NCBI GenBank assembly: GCA_009667805.1
Contig: CM019065.1
Span: 16,008,952-16,072,951 of the forward strand
DNA: 64,000 nucleotides
Origin: Leptobrachium leishanense
Lineage: Eukaryota > Chordata > Amphibia > Anura > Megophryidae
Direction: 5' to 3'
Below the pieces are notes generated by a model that worked only from the letters and a program-made list of their open reading frames with translations, was not told where the DNA came from and ran no database searches. Shown piece by piece: positions 37,801 to 49,925 of the stretch (its first letter is position 1; each line of letters begins with the position of its first letter). Position numbers and translations under genes: made by a program.

Positions 37801-38880
37801 GTACTACCTATATATCTCCTCATAATGTATATTCACACACTCCTGCTGTACAGTGCTGTGTATACTACCTATATCTCACCTCCTAATGGATATTCACACA
37901 CTCTGCTGTACAGTGCTGTGTATACTACCTATATCTCACCTCCTATTGTATCACACACTCCTGCTGTACAGTGCTGTGTATACTACCTATATCTCACCTC
38001 CTAATGTATATTCACACACTCCTGCTGTACAGTGCTGTGTATACTACCTATATCTCACCTCATTATGGATATTCACACCTACTGTACAGTGCTGTGTATA
38101 CTACCTATATCTCCCCTCATAATGTATATTCACACACTCCTGCTGTACAGTGCTGTGTATACTACCTATATCTCCCCTCATAATGTATATTCACACACTC
38201 CTGCTGTACAGTGCTGTGTATACTACCTATATCTCACCTCCTAATGGATATTCACACACTCCTGCTGTACAGTGCAGTGTATACTACCTATATCTCACTC
38301 ATAATGTATATTCACACACTCCTGCTGTACAGTGCTGTGTATACTACCTATATCTCCCCTCATAATGTATATTCACACACTCCTGCTGTACAGTGCTGTG
38401 TATACTACCTATATCTCACCTCCTAATGGATATTCACACACTCCTGCTGTACAGTGCAGTGTATACTACCTATATCTCACCTCCTAATGGATATTCACAC
38501 ACTCCTGCTGTACAGTGCTGAGTATACTACCTATATCTCACCTCCTAATGTATATTCACACACTCCTGCTGTACAGTGCTGTGTATACTACCTATATCTC
38601 ACCTCCTAATGTATATTCACACACTCCTGCTGTACAGTGCTGTGTATACTACCTATATCTCACCTCCTAATGGATATTCACACACTCCTGCTGTACAGTG
38701 CTGTGTATACTACCTATATCTCACCTCCTAATGTATATTCACACACTCCTGCTGTACAGTGCTGTGTATACTACCTATACCTCCCCTGCTAGTGCATATT
38801 TGCACACTCATGCTGTACAGTGCTGTGTATACTGCCCATAGCTCTTCACCTTATGCAGATTCTCACACTCTTTCTGTACA
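34872..38880. repeat. 61-bp minisatellite array (4 kb)
   Basis: About 65 copies of a 61-bp unit with CTGTACAGTGCTGTGTATAC, TACCTATATCTCACCTCC and TAATGTATATTCACACACTC. Variants include a shortened 57-bp form (TTCACACCTACTGTACAG) and TCATTATGGATATT copies grouped at 35390-35570 and 37200-37740, showing block duplication. It is the longest array in intron 1. Confidence 0.97.
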
Positions 38881-41672
38881 TAGTCTACTTCTCAGAGCAT
38901 CGTCCCCTTTACTCAGTGCCGTGTATACTCCCCACTCTCTGCTTCTGTCTTTATTCCCCTTATTCCACCGCTTGGGCCACATCCCTTGCTCTCCTCCTGT
39001 ACAGTACTGTGTACATTGCCGGTATCTCAGACTGATTCCCTGAATCACCGGATCCTGCTGGAATGGTGAATGCGGGGAGGCCATCGTGGAGTGTGCCATT
39101 TAGCGAGCGGACCCCTAAGTGTACACACAGGTCAATGTTAGCATGAAGTCATCTTTCTCTGGCCCCTGAGCAGACCTGGGCCCTCGCGCCCAGCATTGGA
39201 TTGGTTTTCCTCTGGTCTTGCGCCTGTTAACGCACTCCCCTCGCTGTCACCCCGCGATCGTCTCCAGCGCGCTAACGATATGGGACAGGAAGCCGCGGCT
39301 GTCAGCATCATTGTGTCAGCCTGACATTCCAGCCGCCGCACACCGTATCCTCAGGAAGCCTTCAGGCGCGGGGCGCTTGGCTCTCTTTGCTCAGGAGAAA
39401 TGGGTCTTCTGCAGGTAACTCAATCCCACGAGGGAGAAGGTGTTGCCGCCAGGTTTCCATTGAAAGTCAGGGAAACTGCAACTTCATATGTAGGGCGGTG
39501 ATGGGCAGGCCTGTATTTTGGTTCCATCAGCGAGGATGACGTTGGCCAGTGCTTCTCAAATCTGCCTTGAAGACCATCAAGGGGTCTATGTTGTGATCAT
39601 CTGCCAAAGGGACCAAAACATGGTAATCCATGACACTGTCGCTAGGTTTGTGCTCCCTTCTGTGAAGGACATCTACCTACTTGAGTCTGGGGTAGAGTCT
39701 TCTTTGCAGCCTTATTGACCTCACGTCGTTAAATCTTCATCGTGTCTTCCGCTCTCAGCTCGGAGCCTCTCTCTCCGTAGAGTCACGTCCTGGGTCTTCA
39801 GACTGGGAACTCGAGGAAGGAGATCTCTCATTTCCTCTTTTCTCAGGGTTTCCCAGACTTTCAAGAACAACTCATAAACATCACGGTGTTTGTAGGATAA
39901 TCCCCTGTATCTCAGTGCTGGGGGTTTCCAGGCTCGTTCTGCACGTTGGGGATGGAGGTGTTTCTGTGAGCCTCTCAGTACGTTTAGGTCTGGTAAAAGG
40001 GTGCAGGCCTTTTTTTTACGAATACTTGGGCTTTGAAGGACAACGTTACAATCACCTGTCTCGGATACGAGCCTTGTTGACCGCCTACCTGGAGCAGAAA
40101 CTCATCTGATATGGTGTGAAAAGCTAGAAAAAAACAGTTTGTTTTTCTGTTTGTTTTTTTACTATTACAGAGTATTATCTCACTGTGGATCGTTTAAATC
40201 CAGGGTGGTCAGCTATCTTGGCCCTCCAGGTGTCTTGGAACTGCCATGATTCTCAACCACTGACCAGGTTGGCTGGACCTCATGGGAAATGTAATTGCAG
40301 AACATCTGGAGAGCCAAGGTAGCTGACCTCGGATTCAAATGGACTTAGTAGCCACCATCATGGCGTGTACCCGTCAAATGTGACCCAGTAGACGACTGGG
40401 GGGGTAGGTCTCACAGTGACCATAAAGACCAATCAATACCTCAGACCTTGATGAGATGGCTTCTGCTTACCCAGTTCTATCAATGGATGCTGCCATCTTC
40501 CTTCTCATTGGGCGGCACATGGAGTGAGGATCATTGTGCGACACTGTTGGACAGGCCTTCAGCTGTGACGTCAGGGTGCTGACTCGATCGGCTGCCAGGA
40601 GTGAACGGAGGACCCTCCTGTAGGACGGCTCTTCCACTCACAGTGGTCACTCTCCACAGTGGCCACCGAACGTGAGTGATGGCTATACTTTGCTAGGAAT
40701 TTATGCAGTAATATGCAGTAAAACACCGAGTCCATAGGACGTCCAACGAGCCCAATGTGTGCTGAATGGGACTGGTGCACTTTAAGCTTATTTTAATTGG
40801 TCTTGGTGTAACATTTTTGTGGAGGGGATCTAGGGTGGTGCACCTCAACCCTGGGCGCAGTGAATATTCTCATCCCGGGTCACCTCCACACGTCCTCCGG
40901 CAATGCCCGGGCACTTCCAAAGAAAAGGAACGTTCTTATTTCTTCCCATCGAGGATGACTAACTTTAAATGGTAAAAATCTGCAAATTAATCGGCAGATT
41001 TGTGCTTTGCCTATTTTATGGTTTTTTGTGGACTATTTATTTATTTTTGCATGTTGTAAATTTCCAAAATTTTCAGAATCGTCCGTCAAAGTAAAATTTT
41101 GTGCTTTTTCCATGAAGTGGAGAACCGTTATGTGACAGATCTCCATACCTCGACGGGGTCACATCTGTCAATGCCGCCTCCTTGCAACCCCCCCCCCCCC
41201 CCGTGTGTGTTTTCCTTCCCGGGCAGACTCTCGTGCCTTTCTCCAGTCCTCAGACGAAGCTTAAGGACTGGGACACATGGAGAGCCTGCTAGCATTCCCC
41301 AGAAATAAGACAACGCTGTATATCTGGAGGTTTTCAGGGTCATAATGGAACTCTTTAAATTGGGGACAAGAACACAAATTTATTTGGTCAAACGTGGGTT
41401 ATTTACATACACATAACCTGACCCGAGAAACTGTTGAGAGACGTAATTAGTCTAGGACAAATAATGGAATAAACATTTGTAGACCAGGTAGGACAATTAC
41501 AATTGTTAACAGTAAACAAATTGCAGTCTAAAGACTGCAGATAATGGTGTAGTGTCTGCCTGACAAAGCAGATATTAACACATTCCTGAGACTGGGTATG
41601 CTGGAAGGCTAATCCTATCAGCAAATAACAGATACACATGGACCATACAATAGACAATAACATTATTCTTAC
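38881..41672 (+). other. Intron 1, mostly unassigned
   Basis: No gene is recognised. A CpG-containing stretch at about 39127-39420 looks less decayed than its surroundings and may be conserved. A short MITE lies at 40201-40332. A C-run (41191-41202) and AT-rich parts complete the stretch. Confidence 0.5.
40201..40332. mobile_element. Short hAT-like MITE
   Basis: Imperfect terminal inverted repeat: CAGGGTGGTCAGCTATCTTG on the left and CAAGGTAGCTGACCTCGG on the right, with GCCCTCCAGGTG and CATCTGGAGAGCC inside. It is related to the elements at 43907-44176 and 56753-56828. No clear target duplication. Confidence 0.65.
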
Positions 41673-42339
41673 TAGGGATGCACCAAAACAGAAATTTCCG
41701 ACAGAAACTGAAAATTTGGGGGGGGGGGTTGTCTGAGCCTGGAGGACGGCCAAGCAGCCTGCGACAGCCGGAGGACGGTCACGCAGCCTGCGACAGCCGG
41801 AGGACGGTCACGCAGCCTGCGACAGCCGGAGGACGGTCACCGCTGGAGCTCAGGGCCGAAGTAGGAAGCTGTAGGTGAGTATGTTGCCTACACATACTCC
41901 CCTACATCGACCCTGAGTCCTCCACCAGTGGCAGTCCTCCTGCATTCGGTGCCCGCTCTCTGTGTTGGTCGCCGGTATGCCGTTGCCAAAGCCTTTGACC
42001 CAGGGTCAAAGGCTTCTGTGATGTCATACCGGCGACCAACGGAGAGAGGACACTGGATGCAGGAGGACTACCACCGGTGGAGGACCGATGTAGGGGAGTA
42101 TGTGTAGGCGACATACTCACCTACATCCTCCTACTTCGGCCCTGAGCTCCAGCTGTGACAGTCCTCCGGCTGTCGCAGGCTGCTCGGCTGGCCTCCAGGC
42201 TCAGGCGAGCCCCCGGCTTGGCCAGGCCTCCAAAGGGAAATTTCCAGATGATTTTTTTCGGCTGAATTTCCATTTCGGCTGAAACCGAAAACACCATATT
42301 CGGCCGATAATTTTCGGTGGCTGAAATTTCATTGCATCC
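41673..42339. mobile_element. hAT fold-back MITE with GC-rich palindromic core
   Basis: It starts TAGGGATGCACC and ends near TTGCATCC. The flanks ATTCTTAC (41665-41672) and TTTCTTAC (42340-42347) are a near-perfect 8-bp duplication. The core (about 41740-42220) is a long imperfect palindrome centred near 42000: CACATACTCCCCTACATCG is mirrored by CGATGTAGGGGAGTATGTG. On the left side a 29-bp unit (CAGCCTGCGACAGCCGGAGG) is triplicated, while the right arm has one copy. Confidence 0.82.
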
Positions 42340-43512
42340 TTTCTTACATAACACAGATTACACAAACACTCTGCACCCTCCGTGCGACGCACGTCACACC
42401 TTATCTAAATAATAAGAATTTGAGGTTACGCTACTTTAGCAAGTTAATTTTTTTAATATTTAAGGACAACTCAAGTGTTTTTTTTGGGGGGTGTTGTTTT
42501 TTTGTGTTGTTTTTTTTTTGGTATTTTCCGTTGGTCTGCCGACCAGCTGTCCCTACATACACCGTTGGGCCAGTGGCATGGGGTGAGGCGCCTGAGTGGA
42601 CAGATTGATGAAGTCCGCCACCTCAAAAAAAGTGAAATTCGGCGTTTTTGTGTCAGCGCTGCGGCAAGAATGCGAACAAACCGTAAACGTTAAATAGGTC
42701 AATTACTGTTTTTACAGCTTGGGTAATTGACCTATTTAACACTCCTCCCGTCGGAGAGACTAACGAGCACGTGGGAAAATCCTATGGAATTACGGAAAAT
42801 ACGGTGAAGGCGCTGCAGGTTGTTTACTTAGAAAATTAGCGAAATGCAAACTTTTCATGATTTGTTCCTCCTGCGCTTCGTTCTCGTGAGGATTCGCCAG
42901 AGGACCTTTAGGGCAAATTTTCTTTTGAAAGAGAAAAAAAAAAACACCTATGCAAATCGCTTGTTTTAACAATTCTAAAAATCTGCGTTTTCTGAAGCTG
43001 AAATTTCTAGAGATTCAAGATAAAAACGCTGATCGTTAACCCTTTTCAATGATCTTCCGTATGTTGGGGATTTGAAATGTCCTAGGTAGTAAACCCACGG
43101 GTTTGTTAGTTTTTTATTTTCTTGACTTTGGCCTCAGAGAGCTGGACTTGCACGCGGTTGCATCGTTTGCAGAGATCTGAGTTTGGTTACATTTTGGCTC
43201 GTCCGTCTGTAGATGTGCCGAGGTTGGTGTTGTGTTGCTTGTAAACTCATACTACAGAAACGCTATTCAGAGGCAGAACAAAGGGAGACGGTGGACATCC
43301 GTGTCATGTGCCGTATTGTGAGCGTCCAGGGTAGCTTTACTGTCGTGGAACTAGGCTAGTGCTTGACAAATTCATGCCAAACATAGGAGCCGACTACATG
43401 GTTTTTTGAGAGCCAGGTTGCGTTTGATACATTTATGGAGGGATTATCCAGAACATTAGGAGGCAGCAGAGAGGTAAGGTCCTAGGACCTGGGTTTTCAA
43501 GACCCTTGGGAG
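42340..43512 (+). other. Intron 1, unassigned, with a perfect 18-bp inverted repeat
   Basis: T-rich low complexity at 42475-42530, then single-copy-looking sequence. GTTAAATAGGTCAATTAC at 42689-42706 is repeated as its exact complement at 42723-42740 with a 16-base spacer. No gene is seen. Confidence 0.6.
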
Positions 43513-44473
43513 TAGGGATAGACCGATTATCGGTTTTACCGATATTCATAAAATTACTGATATCGGTATCGGCATTTTTTTTGCCGATAGCTGGACAAGT
43601 TGGCTCACTGCAGCTGCAACACGCAAGATCCCACAGGATTATGTGAATCCGGGGCTTCTCCCACATCAGGCTGTAAGCCCTCACTGTAGGACGTCCCATG
43701 CTCACTGACCGTATTGCGCATGAGCGTGATGACAACAGAAATGGGGCTTCCATTCACTGTAGGACGTCCCCTGCTCACTGACCGTATTGCGCATGAGCGT
43801 GATGACAACAGAAATGGGGCTTCCATCCCATCTGGCAGGGAATTCCCTATACAGGAGATGCAGGGGTCTATTTGTCCCCTGTATTTCTAGTACCTATTTC
43901 CTACAGCAGGGGTCGGCAACCTGGGCCCTCCAGATGCTTTCGAACTGCATTTTCCATGAGACTCCAGGAACCTAATGAGTAGCTGAGCATCATGGTAGAT
44001 GTAGTTCCCAAACGTGGGACAATATTACAAAGACAATGCTAACTTAACCAGAGCTGTGGTAAACTTAACTCCATAGACTATAATGGCTCTGGTAAGTTTA
44101 CAACAGCTCTGGTTAAGTTAGCACCAGTTTTGTAATATATTCTAAACCTTGGAGGGCCAAGGTTGCTGAACCCCTTACATACAGGGTCATATGAGGGATC
44201 ATTGCAAAATCCAAAGACACATCTTATTGTTTGTAAAAAATAAAAGCTTAAATTTTAAATATTTTTATTATTATTAAATTGAATAAATGAAGTGGACGTG
44301 GTGCAATGTTTAATGTTATTAAACTGATTGAGTTTATGGCATAATGTCAGATTTGTGCTGTTTATTTCTCAACTTTAAAATTTACAGAATATCTGCACCA
44401 AATATCGGCTATCGGCCAAGAAAAGCTGCTGATAATCGGTATCAGCCCTGAATATGATATCGGTCTATCCCTA
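43513..44473. mobile_element. hAT element, 8-bp duplication CTTGGGAG, with nested MITE
   Basis: Ends TAGGGATAGACCGAT and ATCGGTCTATCCCTA, flanked by perfect CTTGGGAG copies (43505-43512 and 44474-44481). Inside, a 73-bp unit is duplicated in tandem (43681-43753 and 43754-43826) and a second MITE is nested (43907-44176). No transposase is present. Confidence 0.93.
43907..44176. mobile_element. Nested hAT-like MITE with fold-back core
   Basis: The terminal inverted repeat is CAGGGGTCGGCAACC on the left and GGTTGCTGAACCCC on the right. Its centre folds on itself: TGCTAACTTAACCAGAGCTG near 44037 pairs with CAGCTCTGGTTAAGTTAGCA near 44105. It is inserted in the hAT element at 43513-44473. The target duplication was not clear. 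Confidence 0.75.
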
Positions 44474-44481
44474 CTTGGGAG

Positions 44482-47400
44482 GCGGCTACTCCTCCAGCAT
44501 TTTTTCTCTATTGCACATCTGCCTTGTGTTCAAACCACCCGAATCTTTCACTGATGGAGAATACGGTTGCCCTCCTTTCCCTGACTCGTAAGGTTTAGCT
44601 TTCGTCAAGCTCACATTTTCCCACCCTGGGTTTGGATTTCGAATATGTTGTTGATTATTCGAGCACTTCATATCTCCCCTCGGATATCGTGATTGTCAAA
44701 ATAACATTGGGTCAACTATGGCTTGGCAATTTTTCACAATGGAGTTTGGTTGATCTCGATTTATGAAAATCAAGGAATCCTGGATTTTTATTTATTTTTT
44801 TGGTTATGCTTTGCCGATTACCAGACTGATGCCCAAGAGATTCGGCAGACTTCTGCCAACTCTCTACGCTGCCAACGGATGGACGCTCCATCAACTAAAA
44901 AATAAGGGATAGTCAGACACACCAAAAATTGGTAGGAAGAATGAGGATCTATATTTAGGCAACGTTTTGGTTGAATTTGTGCAACCTTTATCAAGCCTGA
45001 TATTTTCAATGTACCTCTTGCCTTTATGGCTCCGACATCTAAAAACTAGATTCCTCGACTTTCGTAAAACTAAATCAAGGCTGACCTAAACTTGATTTAA
45101 TCGAGGAAATCACCCAGCTTTAATGTCAGCTAATGAGCTCGTTGCGTCTCCGCTTGGTGTCAGTCCACGCGTCGGTAAGAGCAGTCAACACTGTCATAAT
45201 GGTTTCTTTTTCATTTGGCGTAAAATCTCCATGTTCTGAACATTTGAGGTTTTCTTCATACTCGAGGAGGACCATCATGTTGACGGTTAATATACCAATC
45301 AACAGCAGTAGGTGATGTGGGTGAGGCTGAACCCGATGGACGCATGTCTTTTTTCAGCCTATGAAACATTGTTGGAAAGCCATTGTTGAAGCAGCCAGTA
45401 TTCTCAGATCAAGCTTGGTGGTTGTATCTCGAAACAAACACTGCCATCTCTGGCTGGGACCTTCATGGTAGGACATTTGACCATGAAAAGTCTTAACACC
45501 TAAAGCTGCCCAATTGTCGATTTTAAATTTTCATGAAGTGTCGGCTCGTTGTAAGGCCTGTGGTTTACCTCCATGGTGCCCATCTTCAATTAGAGCTTGA
45601 ACGTTGATATCAGCCTCATTGGAATATACCTCATGGTCTGCCAGACAGACTGGGTCACCAAGCAAAAAGCCATGGAAGACTATGTCCCCTTGTCATGAAG
45701 CGCCTTCATGGACACCAGTGTGCGCCTTCTAACACTGATGTACTAATACCTTCCTAGTGTCCCAAGTCCTCCTGCTCATCGCAGGGTGAGATGAACCAAA
45801 GCCTCGTTTACCACGGAGCAGCAGTCTACGGACTTCTGGAGGCCACGGAAGAAACAGAATTAACGGCTTGAAAGCAGAAACCGAGGACCTTTATCGAGGA
45901 CCTAACTTTTTATATCTTTGCTGTAGATTTTTTCCCCAACATATTTTTTTCGTGCTTGAAATTGATGACGCCCGTATCGTCATGAACGGGTTTGAGGCCT
46001 ATACTGCCCTTAAATTCCCCCCTTACTCCTTTTTGTATTTTAAGTAGTGACCCCCCCTCCCTCCCCCCAGTCCTAACATCATGTCGGTGAACTGGCACAG
46101 GGCGTCTTGGTTTAAATTAGACGTCCTGGGTTCATCCTCTCGGTGCAGGCGGCCTGGTACTGCCGTGATTATCTTTCGGGGAAAGGCCCTGGGGTGACAT
46201 TCTGGCGGATCGACTCGGGATGCGTCCTAGAACAAGACTCATTAAAGCTACGGAGAAATTAGATCATTTATTGACACGATTAGCGCTTGTGAGATTCCTT
46301 CGTCTGCGATTAAACGTGGTTATGTTTCTCTCTCTCTCTTCCTGTCTGCTGACACGACCAAATCGCGGCCAGGCGGCCCGCGTGAAACCACGCCGTGCTA
46401 ATGTTTGCGTTTTGGAAAAATCTCTGTCGCTCGTCTGTTGCGAAGCACAGAATAGTAACGGAGGGGAGGGCGGCGGCGTTTCGGACGCGCGATGGCGCTG
46501 TATAAACTGCGTTGGTGTTAATCTGGGCATTGGCTTTAGTGAGGTTCGTGTCTGTGCTTTGGTGCCTTCAAAAAAGAAAAGGAAAAACCTTTTTTTAGTA
46601 AATTATTGTGTCGTTTTCCTTTTTATTGTACGCAACTTTATCGCTCATTTAATTGACACCTTAAACAATTCATGATGTGGGAAGGTCCCCAGTAATGATC
46701 CATATTAATGCCTTGCACATTTTTACGTTACATGTCTGCGCCAAACATTACCCGTATACACCTGTGCCGGCATCTGGCTACATCGTAGCACCTGGACTTC
46801 CTGCCTATGAAGACCCCTCGCCATGGGTGGCACAGCGTCCCCAGGGCAGCCATGCCAAGGACTGAGCTATTGAGTTTTACTGGACGTCTATAGCCCCAGG
46901 GAGATTTGAGAGTTTTAACGTATACAAACCTCCTTTTCATATCTGCAGACGTCTGGATCCTTCTCCACGTGCTTCTGATCGAACGTGACCTTTGGCTCAA
47001 TAAATGGGACACGCCTTAGACCAAGACTGTTTATCAAGGGATCGGTCGTCTCCTTTCCCACACCCACCCGGGGGAGCGGAAAAGGGTTAAACCTCCTCCG
47101 TGCTGTTACACGCCAACATCGATCACGTCTAATCCCAAACGGCTTCGTTTCTCCTTTCACCAAAGTAAAAGCTTCTGCTGAGGTTGAGGGACGCTGCTCT
47201 GCTCCTTGCGTTACCGCGGCTGCTTTTTAAGGTTCTACCAGAACCGCTACCGGTTGTACTGTCACCACCCCAGGTTACTGTACAAGGGTCCATCTTTCTC
47301 TGCACCTGGTTATCCTGTGATCCCCTATTAAAAGCTGTCCTTTTATATGGGCTTTAGGCTGAAGCAGGTGTCGTTTTGACCCAACAAGGTCTCGCGTTGA

Positions 47401-48330
47401 CCCTCACATGTCCTCTCATTAGTCTCACGACACGGGCCAGAAATGAGAGACCTGTGGGATTCCTGAATAGACTGACATCGCTCCAATACAATCCCAGTGG
47501 TGTTGTCTTCTAGGCACGTTATCCTCCTGATACTCTTCGCTAAAGGTGTCTTCAAAGGGCGGACCTTGCGAATTGTGTGTCATTTACCTTGTCCCGTTCT
47601 TGTTGATCGTGCTGTTTTCTGCGTCGCTCTGTCAAACCTCTTTCACGTTGGGACTAGAAGACCTCGGGGTCATATTCGGGCCAAATGGATTGTGTCCAGA
47701 GTCCCTGGCTCCGTTTCGCGTGAGGTTGGAGGGTGAGCGGCCAAGGCTTTGCTCTGGAATTCCTCCTTTGTTTAGAGCTGAACCCTTCATCCAAACAATG
47801 AGCACAAAGCACGTCGCTGCCTACACACGGAGCCCACCCGGAAAACATTGGTGGTGGGGAGGAGGGCGAGGAGAGAGACATGGGTGTGCAGGTCTTTCAG
47901 TGCATTTTATTCTTTCTTCCTTTTAGTAGATTTCATTAATTCTAAGAAGCCGTGCCGAATTCTAAATGTTTCAATTCCTCGCTCCCCGGCATTCAAAGGG
48001 TCACGTGGGATCAAGAGGAGCTCGGAACAAAAGGGGAAGATGGGCCCAAATATACACTGCCTTGCCAAAATAAACTCACACGCTGTACTATTTGGTTGTG
48101 TTGGCCTTTGCTGTGATTGCGGCACGCTTTCGCCGCGGCATCGTGTCGATAAGCTCATGCAATGTCACAGCATTTATTTCCGTCCAGAGTGGCATTAATT
48201 TGTGGCCAAGATCTTGTATTAATGATGGGAGAGTCGCAGCGCTGCGTAAAGTCTTCTCCAGCACATTATCCCAAAGGTTGCCTCGGGACCATTGTCCTGG
48301 GCTTTGAAGCTCCAGCCTCCCAGATGTTTC
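44482..48330 (+). other. Intron 1, unassigned 3.8 kb
   Basis: No gene is recognised. It holds a degenerate hammerhead-like motif (44958-44997) and a stretch at about 46210-46560 that keeps CpGs and homeodomain-like words (TTTATTGACACGATTAGCGC), a candidate conserved element. The rest is ordinary intronic sequence. Confidence 0.5.
44958..44997 (-). ncRNA. Degenerate hammerhead-like motif
   Basis: The minus strand shows GGC, TTGATAA, a hairpin GGTTG / CAACC with loop CACAAATT, AAAAC, and GTTGCC whose GCC closes stem I with GGC. The layout is that of a hammerhead, but core positions differ (TTGATAA for CTGANGA, AAAA for GAAA). It shares the TTGATAA variant with the motif at 8161-8190. Probably a relic of a Penelope-like element end. 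Confidence 0.3.
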
Positions 48331-49175
48331 TAGGGCTGAAACAACTAATCGATTAATCGATAATGAAAATATTTGTCAGCTATTCTCATTATCGATTCAA
48401 TCGTTTTGTGTACAGCACACGCTGTTTAGAGTCAGACTGAGTTAAAGGTTATAACATCAGGCTCTGCTTCGTAGCTGATTGGAGAAGACGTGCCGACTGC
48501 TTTACGCGGTATGATTTAGTTCTAAGCTTATGTCAGATATAACCAGTTTGTTTTTATTCTTTTTACAACTGTAGCAACGCTATAGCACAGCCCCAGGGAT
48601 ACTGCCTCTGCGTATGGGTGCTGTACTGCTGGTGTTTTATACTTACTTGAAGCTGGAGTCCTGTGTCACCATCCCAACCTGCCTGCCACCCACTCTTTGG
48701 TCTGGAGCTGCCATTCTCCCCCTTTAGTCTGATCCCTTCCCACAAACTCCCTCTCACTCCCTTCCACCTCCGCACCCTCCTCCCGCTCAGTTTGTTCATG
48801 AAATTATTGTAAAGGGATACTCTACGCACCTTGACCACTTTAGCTTGATAACGGGAACAGGCTGCATGGAGTGCTCCCCTTCTCATCCTGCTGTCGTGCT
48901 GACATGTCTGAGCTCTTGTAGCAGCACTTGTTTGGGGAGAAAGCAGACATGGGTTTAAGTTGCACACGCACCATCAATCCATCACTGTGACCAGGTGCTC
49001 GTGTGCGGTAAGTGTGCAATTTGTGTATGTACATACGAAAGTTATGTACACTACGCAAATTGCTTTTGAAAAAAACGGTGTGGAGGCAGGGATTGAATTA
49101 TTTGTTACATAATGTTACTTTTAAGCAAAAAAAATATGTATTCGATGAATCGCATAATGGATAGTTGCAGCCCTA
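48331..49175. mobile_element. hAT MITE (TAGGGCTGAAACAACTA ends)
   Basis: The left end is TAGGGCTGAAACAACTAATC; the right end TAGTTGCAGCCCTA is its approximate complement. CGATTAATCGATAATG near the left end and GTATTCGATGAATCGCATAATG at the right form inner inverted repeats. No transposase is seen. The outer flanks (CAGCCTCCCAGATGTTT and CAACTCCCATGATCCTC) look like the two halves of another short repeat, so this may be an insertion into an older MITE. Confidence 0.75.
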
Positions 49176-49403
49176 CAACTCCCATGATCCTCTGGCTATC
49201 GATCTGCAATCAAACTCTGGGAATTGTAGGTGTCAACATCTGGGGGGGCCGGAGTTTGAGACCCCCGCCTGTGCTGCACATTTCTCTTACACCATTTCAT
49301 TTAGGTACAGTGGATATTGTTTACAAGCTTGGTGTTATCGCTGCTTACTATTACTGAGGGGGGGGGGGTAATGTTACTGTAACCTCTGGATTTGCAGTGG
49401 TAC

Positions 49404-49670
49404 TTGTAGTATTTATTATGATCCTTTATGTAGCGCCACACGTTCTGCAGCGCTGTACAAGATCACTTTACCACACATTAGAATACCACACATGGATGAT
49501 ACGGCCTGATTCAGGGGGTCCCTGTTCCCAAAAAGTGTTTTGTGAGGTCGGCGCATCCATATCGTTAGGTGTTTTGCCCAAGGACACTCGCTGGTGGCGT
49601 CTTCTGAGTGGGATCGAGTCGTCTTTTCATGATTGTAGAGCAGCGACCTGGTGGTTAGGTTGTACCCGCT
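49404..49670 (-). repeat. tRNA-type SINE, complete copy
   Basis: Read on the minus strand: a tRNA-like head with a degenerate A box and B box (GACTCGATCC at 49611-49620), then CCTTGGGCAAAACACC, a body with GGGAACAGGGACCCCCTGAA, CTTGTACAGCGCTG and GGCGCTACATAAAGGATC, and an AATAAATAC tail. Parts of the same family occur at 49740-49925 and 53205-53277. Confidence 0.7.
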
Positions 49671-49739
49671 TCTCGTAAAGTCGAGACTTGCTTCTCCGTT
49701 GTATTGGAGGGATGTGCTGTACGGTATTTGACTTGCTTC

Positions 49740-49925
49740 TCTACGGTCATAGAGCAGAGACGTCACCACTGGACTCCACAGCCGATATTGTGTGGTGGCC
49801 CGTATGTACCGTTAGGTGTCTTGCCCAAGGACACTTACTGGAGAGGTGCTCTGGCTGGGATTCCACCCTGGCTCTCCACAGTTATAGAGCAGTGATGTTA
49901 CCTCTACTCCATCCAGCCGTTGTCT
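49740..49925 (-). repeat. tRNA-type SINE, head fragment
   Basis: It shares with 49404-49670 the CACTGCTCTATAACTGTGGA head and TAAGTGTCCTTGGGCAAGAC, but stops before the SINE body. It lies in the same orientation next to the complete copy. Confidence 0.65.
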
